NCBI RefSeq assembly: GCF_014397025.1 | Contig: NZ_JACJUO010000003.1 | Location: forward strand, 124,001-188,000 | Length of the DNA: 64,000 nt | Reading direction: 5' to 3' | From: Ochrobactrum sp. Marseille-Q0166 | GTDB taxonomy: Bacteria > Pseudomonadota > Alphaproteobacteria > Rhizobiales > Rhizobiaceae | Notes under the pieces: generated by a model | Told to the model about the DNA's origin: nothing | Seen by the model: only the letters and a program-made list of their open reading frames with translations | The model's database searches: none | Made by a program: the position numbers and the translations under genes | Shown here: positions 18,111 through 27,712 of the stretch, in pieces | How positions within the stretch are numbered: the stretch's first letter is position 1 | Layout: every line of letters begins with the position of its first letter

Positions 18111-19136
18111 TTAGCGAACAGGCGGAGCATATTGGATGCCGCCCTTGTTCCAGAGCTGGTTCAGGCCACGCTCAATTTTCAGTGGGCTGTCTTTGCCAAG
18201 ATTGCGCTCAAAAATCTCGCCGTAATTGCCGACGCTCTTGATAGCATTTTCAGACCAGGAATTTTCGAGGCCGAGATCGGTGCCGATCTTGTTGCCGCTT
18301 TCGACACCAAGGAAGCGCTGGATGTCTGGATTGACGGACTGTTTCATCTCTTCGACATTGGCCTGTGTAATGCCGAATTCTTCCGCATTGATCAGCGCAT
18401 AATGAACCCAGCTGACAATATCAAACCATTGGTCATCACCATGACGAACAACAAGTCCGAGCGGCTCTTTGGAAATGATTTCAGGCAGAACAACATGGTT
18501 GTCCGGGTCTTTCAAAGTCAGGCGTAGCGAGTACAGGGCTGATTGATCGGTGGTGTAAACATCACAACGGCCTGCTGCATAAGCGCCGTCGACTTCTTCC
18601 TGCTTTTCGAAGACGATTGGTTCATACTTGATGCCATTGGCGCGGAAGTAGTCTGCTACGTTCATTTCGGTCGTGGTGCCGGTTTGCAAGCAAACGGAAG
18701 CTCCGTCCAATTCGAGTGCAGACTTTACACCGAGGTCGTTGCGGACCATAAAACCTTGACCATCATAAAAATTGACGGGACGGAAGTTGAAACCGAGCGC
18801 CGTATCACGGCTGACTGTCCAGGTCGTCTCACGCGAGAGCAAATCAACTTCGCCCGACTGGAGAGCTGGTGTGCGTTCTTTGGAGGTCAAAGGAACGTAT
18901 TTCACCTTTGTTGCATCGCCCAGAACTGCTGCCGCTATGGCTTTACAATAATCTACGGAAAAGCCGGACCATTCGCCTTTGTCATTAGGCGCTGCGAAAC
19001 CAGCCAAACCGCTATTGACGCCGCAATGCAAAACACCACGATTTTTCACATCCGATAGAGTGGATGCTGAAGACATGGACGTTGCAGCAGTCGCAGCAAT
19101 CATTCCCATTACAGTGCTTAAAAGAACCTTTTTCAT
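18111..19136 (-). CDS. aapJ: Amino-acid ABC transporter periplasmic binding protein (AapJ-like)
   Basis: 341 residues from the ATG at 19136, chosen because it starts a clear signal peptide (MKKVLLSTVMGMIAATAAT, cleavage near SSA); the open frame extends 41 codons upstream without a leader-like sequence. The mature protein starts with a RGVLHCGVNSGLAGFA block and has FSVDYCKAIAAAV, LLSRETTWTVSRDT and DVYTTDQSALYS, all AapJ-like family-3 binding-protein segments. It captures amino acids in the periplasm for AapQMP. Confidence 0.94.
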   Translation of the reverse strand: MKKVLLSTVMGMIAATAATSMSSASTLSDVKNRGVLHCGVNSGLAGFAAPNDKGEWSGFSVDYCKAIAAAVLGDATKVKYVPLTSKERTPALQSGEVDLLSRETTWTVSRDTALGFNFRPVNFYDGQGFMVRNDLGVKSALELDGASVCLQTGTTTEMNVADYFRANGIKYEPIVFEKQEEVDGAYAAGRCDVYTTDQSALYSLRLTLKDPDNHVVLPEIISKEPLGLVVRHGDDQWFDIVSWVHYALINAEEFGITQANVEEMKQSVNPDIQRFLGVESGNKIGTDLGLENSWSENAIKSVGNYGEIFERNLGKDSPLKIERGLNQLWNKGGIQYAPPVR

Positions 19137-19190
19137 TGTTACACCCTGTTTATCTGGCCCAACGAGCCGCTTTAAGTTAAGAAGGTCCGT

Positions 19191-19217
19191 CAGCAGGCAG
19201 CTGAATGCCGCCTGCTG
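19191..19217 (-). terminator. Hairpin between the aminotransferase and aapJ genes
   Basis: CAGCAGGC (19191-19198) and GCCTGCTG (19210-19217) form an 8-bp stem with an 11-base loop in the 94-bp gap. On the minus strand it follows the aminotransferase stop and may attenuate read-through or stabilise the upstream mRNA end. Confidence 0.45.
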
Positions 19218-19230
19218 AAAATTTAAAATG

Positions 19231-20439
19231 TTATTTCTGGAGTTTGTTGACTGCCGCAACCACGCGTTCGCACGCTACGCGCAATGTTTCGGTCGCCACT
19301 GCATAAGCAAAGCGAATGTGACCCGGCGTCCCGAAAGCGTCACCGTGAACGACGCCAACATGCGCTTCATCCAGAAGGTATGACGCCACATCGAGATCGC
19401 TTGCAATAACCTTGCCGTCTGCGGTCTTCCGCCCAAACAATGCAGAGCAATCGGCGAAAACATAGAACGCACCTTCTGGAGCGTCTGCTTCAAGACCATC
19501 CGCGCGGGCGATCATGTCCATTGCAACCGCGCGGCGTTCAGCCAGAATTCTGATCCACTCAGGCATGAAATCATGACCACCATTGAGCGCAGCAACAGCT
19601 GCTCCCTGGCTGATGGATGACGGGTGGGCTGTGCTCTGTGATTGCAGCATTTCCATCGCCGAAACGAGCCAGGCAGGTCCGCCCGCATAGCCGAGTCGCC
19701 AGCCGGTCATCGAGAAGCCTTTTGAAACGCCGTTGATGGTGAGTGTACGATCAAAAAGAGCAGGTTCTACGGCTGCAGGCGTTGCGAACGTTCCCTGATA
19801 GATGACATGTTCATAAATATCATCTGCCATAACGAGAACGTTAGGGTGACGCAGAAGGACATCGGTCAATGCCTTAAGCTCGTCCTTGGAATAAACAGCG
19901 CCGGTTGGATTGCTTGGCGAATTTAGAATAACCCAGCGGGTTTTAGGCGTAATCGCCGCTTCCAGTTCTTCCGGTTGCAATATCCAGCGGTTGCTTCGCT
20001 TCGTTGCAACAGAAACTGGCACACCACCCGCAAGACGGATCATATCAGGGTATGAAACCCAGTATGGCGCCGGTATAATCACTTCGTCGCCAGCATCCAA
20101 AGTGGCAAAGAATGCATTGAAGATCAGCTGCTTGGCGCCAGCGCCAGCAATAACCTGATTGGGCTCGTAAGTCAGACTATTTTCTGTTTTAAACTTATGA
20201 ATGATTGCAGCTTTAAGAGCTGCCGTACCCGATACCGCAGTGTATTTTGTTTCACCATTGCGAATGGCTTCGATGCCAGCATCTGCAATTGCTTTGGGTG
20301 TAGCGAAGTCAAGTTCGCCTTCGCCAAGGTTTACGACGTCGAAACCTGCTGCCCGTAAGGCGCGGACTTTATTGGAAATTTCGGCAGTAGGAGAAGCGCC
20401 GATAACACTCATGCGTGGGGCGAGACGTTGGATGGACAT
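19231..20439 (-). CDS. PLP-dependent class I aminotransferase (aspartate aminotransferase family, subgroup I-beta/gamma)
   Basis: 402 residues, cytoplasmic. Fold-type I marks: Lys240 in NGVSKGFSMTGWRLGY binds PLP, SPSNPTGAVYS near 174-184 carries the Asn that contacts the ring, and MADDIYEHV near 204 the Asp. HIRFAYAVATE near 380 supplies the substrate-carboxylate Arg. It moves an amino group from an amino acid to a 2-oxo acid. It lies between the aldolase and AapJ, so its donor may be the compound imported by the Aap system, giving a 2-oxo acid for the aldolase. Confidence 0.92.
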   Translation of the reverse strand: MSIQRLAPRMSVIGASPTAEISNKVRALRAAGFDVVNLGEGELDFATPKAIADAGIEAIRNGETKYTAVSGTAALKAAIIHKFKTENSLTYEPNQVIAGAGAKQLIFNAFFATLDAGDEVIIPAPYWVSYPDMIRLAGGVPVSVATKRSNRWILQPEELEAAITPKTRWVILNSPSNPTGAVYSKDELKALTDVLLRHPNVLVMADDIYEHVIYQGTFATPAAVEPALFDRTLTINGVSKGFSMTGWRLGYAGGPAWLVSAMEMLQSQSTAHPSSISQGAAVAALNGGHDFMPEWIRILAERRAVAMDMIARADGLEADAPEGAFYVFADCSALFGRKTADGKVIASDLDVASYLLDEAHVGVVHGDAFGTPGHIRFAYAVATETLRVACERVVAAVNKLQK

Positions 20440-20496
20440 GGGATGGTCTTTCAGGAATTCAGTAAGTCTTTTCGCAATTTGCGAAGGTTAAAACCA

Positions 20497-21312
20497 TTAA
20501 TAGGCGCGCAGTTTTTGGTCGTCCGCTCGGCGCTCGGCCACGTCTTTAATGCCCCTATAGGCCTCCAATGCGCCACGGGCGGCATCGCGAAGAAGCGCAA
20601 TGTCGTGTGGTCCGGCAATGACGCGATATCCGCGTTCAACGAGATCTGCGACAGAGGCGCCTGCGTTGGGAACGGTCCCCATGATTTTACCCGAACGCAA
20701 AATAGCGTCTTCGGCTTTCTTAACGAGCGCACGAACAGCGGGATCGTCGGTTTGTTCGAGCTTGCCGATTGATCCGGCCAGGTCGTTGACGCCGATAAAC
20801 ACGCAATCAAGACCTTCAATGGCACAGATTTCGTCGATCTGTTCGACGGCTGAAGCGGATTCCACCTGACAAATTGTCAAAAGGTTTTCATTGGCCTGAT
20901 GGATGTAATCTGGAACCAGCCCATAGGTTGATGCGCGAACAACACCTGCCGCATAACCCCGTCGACCATGTGGTGGATAATAGCAAGCTGCAATAGCGGC
21001 GCGCGCTTCTTCAACATTTTCCACCGATGGGATCATGACAGACTGGACCCCGGCATCAAGAATGCGCTTCAAATAGACGTGGTCGTTCCAAGGAACACGG
21101 ACAATCGCGGGAGTGTGCGTGCCTGCAACAGCGCGAAGTTCATCGACGATTGTTGCCGTGTCGCCAACGCCATGCTCATGGTCCAGAAGCAGGAAATCGA
21201 AGCCGATATGGCCCAACACTTCCGCAGCGGTAACCGAGCCACCCGCCACCCAGCAGCCGAACGCGACCTCTCCCGCCAGCAGGCGAGCCTTGAGTTGATT
21301 AGTCTTAAACAT
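20497..21312 (-). CDS. HpcH/HpaI-type class II aldolase
   Basis: 271 residues from the ATG at 21312; an in-frame ATG five codons earlier is also possible. It has LLLDHEHGVGD (general-base His), an IVRVPWND segment, a YPPHGRRGY loop, CQVESASAVEQID (metal Glu) and IGVNDLAGSIG (metal Asp). It is first in the minus-strand operon with an aminotransferase and amino-acid importer. The family cleaves 4-hydroxy-2-oxo acids to pyruvate (or oxaloacetate) plus an aldehyde. It is clearly different from the aldolase at 2325-3089, and a role after transamination of a 4-hydroxy-amino acid is a reasonable inference. Confidence 0.88.
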   Translation of the reverse strand: MFKTNQLKARLLAGEVAFGCWVAGGSVTAAEVLGHIGFDFLLLDHEHGVGDTATIVDELRAVAGTHTPAIVRVPWNDHVYLKRILDAGVQSVMIPSVENVEEARAAIAACYYPPHGRRGYAAGVVRASTYGLVPDYIHQANENLLTICQVESASAVEQIDEICAIEGLDCVFIGVNDLAGSIGKLEQTDDPAVRALVKKAEDAILRSGKIMGTVPNAGASVADLVERGYRVIAGPHDIALLRDAARGALEAYRGIKDVAERRADDQKLRAY

Positions 21313-21628
21313 GCATGAGGTCTCCATCAGCTACGCATATCGCCGCCGATGAGACAAGCTCCTCCACAGCTTTAGCCTTCCTTATCAAAGCCTAATAGAT
21401 GGAGTCAATATGGTTGATGATTAAAAAATAGTTCACTGACATGTTAGTCATGATTGGATAAATGAACTCAGTGAGAGCAACATTGATTATATTCGGCATG
21501 ACAGGCGTTGTATGCTGTTTCTAGGCTCATGACTTGTTAATTTGATGGAATATGGCGCCTGAAATAATGAGATATGCGAGGAAAGAGGTGAAGAACGGGT
21601 TTGCTCCCCCTTCTGAGTGTCTTAACGC
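21313..21628. other. Intergenic region upstream of the aldolase operon
   Basis: No gene is supported here. It must contain the promoter of the minus-strand aldolase-aminotransferase-Aap operon. A TGAC-N6-GTCA inverted pair near 21439-21452 is the only candidate regulatory site I see. Confidence 0.4.
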
Positions 21629-22839
21629 ACCAGATGGCATCAAAGTAATTTAGGAAAAGGGGCAATCGGATGGTGTGTTTAATCTGAACGGCGATTACCC
21701 CAACTATCGCGGTGTGCGTGCTGTTGTTGCGGGTGCCTACGCGTATACCCTTGAAAAGGGTAGTGGCACCGGTCGTGATGGAAACTGGTATCTGCGCAGT
21801 GAAGGCAAAGACAAAGAAGGGCGAGCCTGAATATCAGGCCGGTGTTCCTCTCTATGGGAGCTCTGCTGCCGGTATTGCGATGATCAATCGTGGTAGCTTC
21901 GCAAGCTTCGGTTCAAGAATGGATCAAGTAGTACCAACACATTTGCCGAGGATGGCCAGTAGAATGCCAACACTGATCGTTTAATTGTTCGCGATCGTTA
22001 TTTCTGGGCGCGTGTGCATGGTGGTTCGAGCTCTTACAAGCCAAATGGCATTGTAACTGGTCCGACATTTGGAACGAATGACTGGCTATTGCAGACAGGT
22101 CTTGATGGCGAGTTTATTAACAACGCATCAGGGTAGCTATTTGCTGGTGTCTGGCTTGATTATACACTTAGCAAGATCCGCAGTTGGTCTGATTACAGTA
22201 ACGGTGAGGTTAATATAGATGGCTATGGTCTTGATGGTGCTTTGACTTGGTATGGTTCGAATGGTTTCTATCTTGACGGACAGGGCAAAGCGACTTGGTA
22301 TAAGTCTGACTTTGAATCGGATCGCCTTAGCGATACACTTGCTAGCAGTGTTAAGAGCTTTGGTTATGCCCTCGGCCTTGAAGCCGGGCAGCGTGTTGTA
22401 ATCAATGATCGTTGGTCAGTAACGCCACAAGCACAGCGCATCTGGTCATCTTTGAAAACTGATAGCTCCCTTGATGTGCTTAATGCTTATGGCGAAACAC
22501 CGGACAACAACAGCTTGGCGGGACGCACTGGTTTGTCTGCCAATTACAAAACAGCATTGATGGGTATTAACAATACCGAAGCACAGTTCAGCTTGGGTGG
22601 TATTGTGAATGTTTATCGCGAGCTGAAGGGTGAAGCTGATTACGTTACAATATCAGCTGCTGATATTCCCTACTGGGATAATTGATAAAACCTGGGGTGA
22701 AATGGGCGCAACAGTGAACTATGGATGGGATATCAACAAGTATTCTGTCTAAGGGAAGCTTACCGGCGCAACCAGTCTTGATGGCTTTATAGAAAGTCAC
22801 CCCCTATCGGGGAATGCTGGCTTCCGGTTCAAGTGGTAA
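21629..22839 (+). pseudogene. Autotransporter (type V secretion) C-terminal relic
   Basis: Translation in shifting frames gives the end of a passenger domain (APDGIKVI, then [36 protein letters not shown]) and a beta-barrel (FWARVHGGSSSYKP, LFAGVWLDYTLSKIRS, a 147-codon open stretch at 22242-22685 and a final GNAGFRFKW ending at 22837-22839). The terminal aromatic residue is the outer-membrane insertion signal of such barrels. Several frameshifts and internal stops (for example near 21828, 22136 and 22686) show it is dead. The long N-terminal passenger and signal peptide are missing. Confidence 0.8.
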
Positions 22840-23180
22840 AAATATACGTCGATTGAGAAGTTCACTTTCTTAAGTAAATAAAAATATTCTGAATGAAAAT
22901 ATGGAAGTTCTCTAAAAGGGAATAGGCGTGATGTAATTTGCATATTGTTTTTGAGAAACTTTGAAGTCGTGCAAACCATTTTTTATACATTTAGGAGCGC
23001 GGTGAAGAGCATTGCACTTATATGTTGATTGAAGCAAATAGGCTGTCGCTCAAATAATTCTCACCCGGTTCAATAAGGTGATCTAACATATTTCTAAAAT
23101 TAGGTGTTATTTTACCATTCCAATGGTATAAAAGTTGGATTATACCGAAAGAAGCCTCAGAATATACCTCGATCATTGAC
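22840..23180. other. Intergenic stretch, nothing recognised
   Basis: AT-rich DNA between the autotransporter relic and the sigma-factor relic. No ORF, RNA gene or clear repeat is supported. Confidence 0.4.
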
Positions 23181-23187
23181 TTGAGGT

Positions 23188-23460
23188 TGGTTATTATTCG
23201 CCGCTGTATTCGGTGATCGTTCAGAGGGGGAGGATGCTGTTCAGAAGGCTTTCTTGCATCTGAACGCGTCAGCCATTGATCGTCATCTTGAAGAGCCGGT
23301 TGGATACTTTGGTCTAATTATATGAAATCTCGCCATTGATTCAACGCGCCGCGCTGTAGGACGAGGCTTGCATGGGAGAGCATTGTTTTGAAGGTCTTAA
23401 TTTGAAGTATATCTCGCAGTTTCATTGGCGCTAGATCGCGCCTTGTTTACGAATGGTGAA
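23188..23460 (+). pseudogene. ECF sigma factor relic
   Basis: In the frame starting at 23188 the translation reads FGDRSEGEDAVQKAFLHL, then EEPVGYFGLII, a TGA stop, then NLAIDSTRRAVG. This matches ECF sigma region 2 (GDRxxAEDxVQExFLRL) and the linker P-x-[AG]-Y-L-x-x-[IV]-x-x-N-L-A-[IV]-D-x-x-R-R. The stop within the signature and the lack of a recognisable region 4 mark it as a pseudogene. It directly precedes a FecR relic, the usual partner. Confidence 0.7.
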
Positions 23461-23589
23461 TATTTTCGCAAGAAATTGATATTTGAAAAAGTAGATATTT
23501 ATTGTTGATTAAAATAGTTTTAATTTTATTTAACGAGATGCGAGAATGCGCATATAGTAGGCACCTCATTGGTTAATCGCGTTACAGGA

Positions 23590-24244
23590 ATAGCCGGATG
23601 ATACTGAGGTTCTTGATCGATTTAACACGTGGCTAAAAAGCAGCGCGGATAATAAACGTGCATGGGATAATGCACGCAACGCAGCGGCTAAGCGAAGCAA
23701 CGCCAGAACATCGCAACGCTCACCGGAATACTCGAGCTAGGCAATGACAGTGTGACAGTCCGACAGGCAGCTCAGTTTGCCGCAAGTGATCTATTCCTTA
23801 GCGGCTTTGGCTTTTGTCTGTCATAGCTGATGATGTTTAACCGAGTTTGAGTATTTGACTGTCAGCGGATTGGTAAACCGGTAAGGCAGAAACGCGAAAT
23901 ATACATTTAGATGATGGTAGTGTCTCCACCTCGGTGCTAATAGTGCTCTAAAGATTGATTTTGATTCTGAATTTCGGCCTGTTCAGCCCCTATCTGAAGA
24001 GGCTTTTTTTTGAAACGGAAACTGATAAAATCGGTCATTGCGGGTTAATGCCGGAGATGTCGATGCAACGGTTCTCGGAACTGTATTTGATGTCAAGATA
24101 ATGAGCCAAGCTGTGGTTGTTGCAATTAGCCATGGTCGCGTTGCTGTAGATAAGTGCTACGGAAGCCAACAAATTGTGGCTTCGCTTGAGGGTTATGTTG
24201 CAAACTTTTCATCGACGATGGCTGTGATATCTCTTGGCTTTTAA
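23590..24244 (+). pseudogene. FecR-type anti-sigma/sigma-regulator relic
   Basis: Disjointed frames give the FecR pattern in order: DRFNTWLKSSADNKRAWDN near 23618 (the cytoplasmic F-x-x-WL-x-x-xxxRxAW box), TRNIHLDDGSVSTS near 23895, NSALKIDFDSEF near 23940, and from 24038 VNAGDVDATVLGTVFDVK followed by VVVAISHGRVAV (the periplasmic beta-rich FecR domain). Stops and shifts separate the parts. With the sigma relic it forms a decayed cell-surface signalling pair of the kind that usually controls iron-uptake receptors. Confidence 0.75.
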
Positions 24245-24264
24245 GCAACTGAGTATTTTAGATT

Positions 24265-25000
24265 TTTAAAAGTCGCCATTTTGATAAATTGGTCATTCTG
24301 CTGCGTGTTCGATGGCATCTGGTTTATAACCTGAGCCTTCGCAATCTGAAGGAAATGATGACAGAATGTGGCATCAATCTCTATCATTCAACAGTCCATT
24401 GTTGGGTCATCTGCTTTAGTCCAAAACTACTTGAACGTTTCAATCGAAAGAAGCGTAGGTCGCGCGCAAATGGAACCTTGACGAAACCTATATCAAAGGC
24501 AAGGCAGCGTGGCTGTACTTATATCGTGCCATCGATAGCAATGGCGATACGATTAAGTTCTATTTCAGCAAGGAGCCTGATTTAACAGCTGCCAAGCGCT
24601 TGTTCAGCAAGGGACTGGCCCACCACGGCAGGACGGTGCGCATTACCATTGATGGAAGCGAGGCCAACAGAATAGCCAATAATACAATGTGATGCAGAGA
24701 GCCGGCTCAGGCAGGCTTGAAAGTCTATTGTCATTCGGTGCAGCAAACATATGAACAATACCATTAGCAGGGTCACCGTGGTATCAAGCAGCGCACATGC
24801 TCCATGCTGGGCTTCAAATCAAAGATTACAGCAAGCTTCATGCTCGCCGGTATAGAGCTCATTCACATGATGCGCGAACGACAAGGCATCTTTTCAGCGG
24901 CACATGCACTCCATATCAAATAACAGTTTGGAGCAATCGCTGCATAACTGCATCCTGAGTCAAGCCGTGCTCCGTTCAGATTGAATTTTTGCAACGGAAC
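24265..25000 (+). pseudogene. Degenerate IS6-family element
   Basis: Fragments HFDKLVILLRVRWHLVYNLS, CGINLYHSTVHCWVI, LLERFNRKKRRS, the region around the first Asp, SNGDTIKFYFS, and finally MLGFKSKITASFMLAGIEL are IS6 transposase segments in several frames with stops. The right side shows a terminal-repeat-like TTTTTGCAACGGAAC near 24986-25000. Its sequence differs clearly from the copy at 4745-5558, so it is an older and separate IS6 lineage. The left terminal repeat is not recognisable. Confidence 0.75.
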
Positions 25001-25007
25001 GAAGACA

Positions 25008-25042
25008 AATAAGCCCGGTGCCATTATGGCACCGGGCTTATT
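25008..25042 (-). terminator. Strong terminator of the SsuABC-like operon
   Basis: AATAAGCCCGGTGCC (25008-25022) and GGCACCGGGCTTATT (25028-25042) form a perfect 15-bp stem with a 5-base loop, 22 bp after the permease stop on the minus strand. The A/T-rich stem base gives the T-run in the minus-strand transcript. Confidence 0.9.
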
Positions 25043-25064
25043 TTCAACATGAGTAGCAGATGGA

Positions 25065-25838
25065 TCAGGCTGGCCGCTCGCTCGCATTTGGGCGCCATTT
25101 GATCAACCGTGTTTCAACCACATCAAGAATACTATCAATGATCAAAACGAATATCGCCAAAATCAGAATACCTGCAAACACGCCGACAGCATCGAAGTTA
25201 CCTTCAGCTTGAGCAATAAGGTAGCCAAGACCCGCTGAAGAGCCGAGATATTCGCCGATAATAGCACCAACCACCGCAAAACCGACAGAAGTGCGCAGCG
25301 AAGAAAGTATCCAGCTTGCCGCTGCGGGGAAGTAAACGTGACGCAGGAGATCGGAACGTTTCGCACCAAGAATACGCGCATTTGAAAGCACGACCGGGTT
25401 CACTTCACGTACACCTTGCATGGCGTTGAAGAAGGTAACGAAAAACACCAGAGTGACCGCAAGGGCAACCTTGGACCAGAGACCAAGACCCAGCCACAGC
25501 ACAAAGATAGGTGCAAGAACAACACGCGGAATTGCATTCAAACCCTTGATGAAGGGATCAAGGATGCGCGCTGAGCTACGGCTAAGGCCCAACCACACAC
25601 CTGCGGCAACGCCGAGAGCGGTTCCAATAAGGTATCCAAGGACGGTTTCAGTTAAAGTGATCGATACATGTCGATAGAAACTTGTATCGGTTACCCACTC
25701 CACCACCTGATTGAAAATATTGACCGGTGCCGGGAAGAAGAACACGTCAATAAAACCCAGTGATGTACCAAGCTGCCAGCCACCGAGAATGACAACCAGT
25801 AGGCCGACCTGAATGAGACGTTCAGTCATGGCGTTCAT
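25065..25838 (-). CDS. ABC transporter permease (SsuC/TauC family)
   Basis: 257 residues from the ATG at 25838 (MNAMTERLIQ); the open frame continues 41 codons upstream but that part overlaps the ATPase gene and lacks a leader. About six membrane helices; the coupling loop is NARILGAKRSDLLRHVYFP near 165-185, and GYLIAQAEGNFD near the end is typical of the nitrate/sulfonate/taurine permease group. It overlaps the ATPase gene by 17 bp. It would form a homodimeric channel for an organic anion such as a sulfonate or aromatic carboxylate. Confidence 0.9.
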   Translation of the reverse strand: MNAMTERLIQVGLLVVILGGWQLGTSLGFIDVFFFPAPVNIFNQVVEWVTDTSFYRHVSITLTETVLGYLIGTALGVAAGVWLGLSRSSARILDPFIKGLNAIPRVVLAPIFVLWLGLGLWSKVALAVTLVFFVTFFNAMQGVREVNPVVLSNARILGAKRSDLLRHVYFPAAASWILSSLRTSVGFAVVGAIIGEYLGSSAGLGYLIAQAEGNFDAVGVFAGILILAIFVLIIDSILDVVETRLIKWRPNASERPA

Positions 25839-26652
25839 AGCTTTTCTCCACTTCGCCGCGCAGCGACGCCCAAATATCACGATAAAGATCCATAAAACGT
25901 GGATCGAGCTTAATTTCCGCGACATCGCGCGGGCGGTCGAGGTCGACCGGAAAGCTGTCAATTACGCGGCTGCGGGGGCCAGCAGCTAGGACGACGACGC
26001 GATCGCCAAGAGCGATTGCTTCTTCGAGATCATGCGTAATCATAACAACTGCACGGCGCTCTTCCTGCCAGAGCCGCAGAAGCTCGTTTTGCATCAGGTG
26101 ACGCGTATGGATGTCGAGAGCGGAAAACGGCTCATCCATGAGGATGACTTTTGGGCCTGTGATCAGTGCCTGTGCCATTTGAACGCGCTTACGCTGTCCG
26201 CCGGAAAGCTGGTGTGGATATCGGTGCTCGAAGCCTTTCAAGCCAACTTTGGCGAGCCAGTTGAGCGCGCTCTTGCGTCGTTCAGAGGCATTTACACCTT
26301 TAAACATCGGACCAAGCTCGACGTTTTCCAACGCTGTTTTCCACGGCAGCAGCGCATCTTGTTGAAACAGATACCCAATGTCGTTGTGAACGCCAGTGAC
26401 AGCCTTGCCGTCAATTGAAACTTTGCCGTGCGAGGGTCTTAACAATCCGGCTATGGCGTTAAGAATAGTGCTTTTCCCACAGCCAGTCGGGCCGACGATG
26501 GCGAGAAACTCGCCATCTGCAACGGTCAGATTGACATTCTCGACGGCAACAAAATTACCGAACGACATGGTCACGGCATCAATTGACACCATTGCTTTCG
26601 GGCTGGGACTTGCTGCGACTTCCGGCGCAGATTTGACGACGGCCAATGACAT
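25822..26652 (-). CDS. ABC transporter ATPase (SsuB/TauB family)
   Basis: 276 residues. Walker A GPTGCGKST at 54-62, Q-loop LFQQDALLPW (the DALLPW form is characteristic of the nitrate/sulfonate/taurine group), signature LSGGQRKRVQMAQAL, Walker B VILMDEPFSALD and switch His in ITHDLEEAI are all intact. It is cotranscribed with the permease and binding protein. The cargo is inferred from context, the linked tautomerase pointing to an aromatic acid rather than to sulfonates. Confidence 0.92.
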   Translation of the reverse strand: MSLAVVKSAPEVAASPSPKAMVSIDAVTMSFGNFVAVENVNLTVADGEFLAIVGPTGCGKSTILNAIAGLLRPSHGKVSIDGKAVTGVHNDIGYLFQQDALLPWKTALENVELGPMFKGVNASERRKSALNWLAKVGLKGFEHRYPHQLSGGQRKRVQMAQALITGPKVILMDEPFSALDIHTRHLMQNELLRLWQEERRAVVMITHDLEEAIALGDRVVVLAAGPRSRVIDSFPVDLDRPRDVAEIKLDPRFMDLYRDIWASLRGEVEKSYERHD

Positions 26653-26664
26653 TGCCTCCTCCTT

Positions 26665-27666
26665 TTAATTCGTAGTCGCGTGCGGAGCTTTTTCTACAAA
26701 GCTGTTCGTGAATGTTTTCGAGAGATCGATTTCGGTAGCCGCAACTTTCTTGTTGAAACTGTTCAGAACGACGAGTGGGGTCTTGATATCCTCTTCGTTG
26801 AATTTTCCATCAGTAGAGAAAATCGCTTTGGCATTCTGAACGGCCTGAATATACGTATCGCGATCACCCGAGATGAATTCTTTCGGTAGCTTTTCGACAA
26901 TTTCTTCTGCCGAATGTGTGTTCATCCATTCCAGGGCTTTGACCGTGGCGTTGGTGACTTTTTGAACGGTTTCAGGATTCTTATCGATGTAATTTTGCGT
27001 GGCATAAAGGACCGATGTTGGATAGATGCCGCCATAGATTTCCTTGGCACCATCGTCGCTGCGACCATCAATGAGGATCTTGCCAACGCCTTTTGCTTCG
27101 ATGAACGTCGCGGCCGGATCGTAATTAACCAGCAAATCGATTTTGCCCTGTTCAAGGGCAGCGACAGCAGCGGAACCGGAACCAACGCCGATCAGGGCAA
27201 CATCATCTGCCGACAAATTGTGGCGTTGCAAATAGTAGCGCACAAAGAAATCTGAAGATGAGCCAGGCGATGTTATGCCGATTTTGGCACCCTTGATCGT
27301 TTCTGGTTTTGCGGGATCAAATTTGGAATTGTTTCCGCCCGCGAGAACCAACCCAGAATTGCGTGCCAATACGATAAAGCCGACGACATCCTTGTTTTGC
27401 GACTGCATCTGGATAGTATGATCGTAGAAACCGACTGCAATATCTGTGGATCCGGCCACAAGTGCCTGCAACGTCTTGGAACCGCCCGAAGCGAAATTTT
27501 CCACCGTGACGTCCAGTCCCTCTTTCTCATAAAGGCCCAGTCCCTGTGCGACAGGAAACGGCAGGTTATTGAGGTTATACGAGCCGACACTGATACGGAC
27601 CGGCTCGGCTATTGCTGTTCCGGCAAAAGCTACCGTTGCTGCCAGGGCGAGCATAAATTTACGCAT
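26665..27666 (-). CDS. ABC transporter periplasmic binding protein (SsuA/NMT1-like)
   Basis: 333 residues from the ATG at 27666, preceded on the minus strand by GGAGGAAAATC; it begins with a clear signal peptide (MRKFMLALAATVAFAGTAIA). The mature part has NNLPFPVAQGLGLYEKEGLD, FASGGSKTLQALVAG and KIGITSPGSSSDFFVRYYL, the usual NMT1/SsuA-type lobes. It is expected to bind an organic anion in the periplasm. The relative order binding protein, ATPase, permease behind the PrpF-like gene suggests uptake of that enzyme's pathway substrate. Confidence 0.9.
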   Translation of the reverse strand: MRKFMLALAATVAFAGTAIAEPVRISVGSYNLNNLPFPVAQGLGLYEKEGLDVTVENFASGGSKTLQALVAGSTDIAVGFYDHTIQMQSQNKDVVGFIVLARNSGLVLAGGNNSKFDPAKPETIKGAKIGITSPGSSSDFFVRYYLQRHNLSADDVALIGVGSGSAAVAALEQGKIDLLVNYDPAATFIEAKGVGKILIDGRSDDGAKEIYGGIYPTSVLYATQNYIDKNPETVQKVTNATVKALEWMNTHSAEEIVEKLPKEFISGDRDTYIQAVQNAKAIFSTDGKFNEEDIKTPLVVLNSFNKKVAATEIDLSKTFTNSFVEKAPHATTN

Positions 27667-27712
27667 GATTTTCCTCCGGTTTAAAATGGTGCCCTCCCGG
27701 CATCCAATGGAA

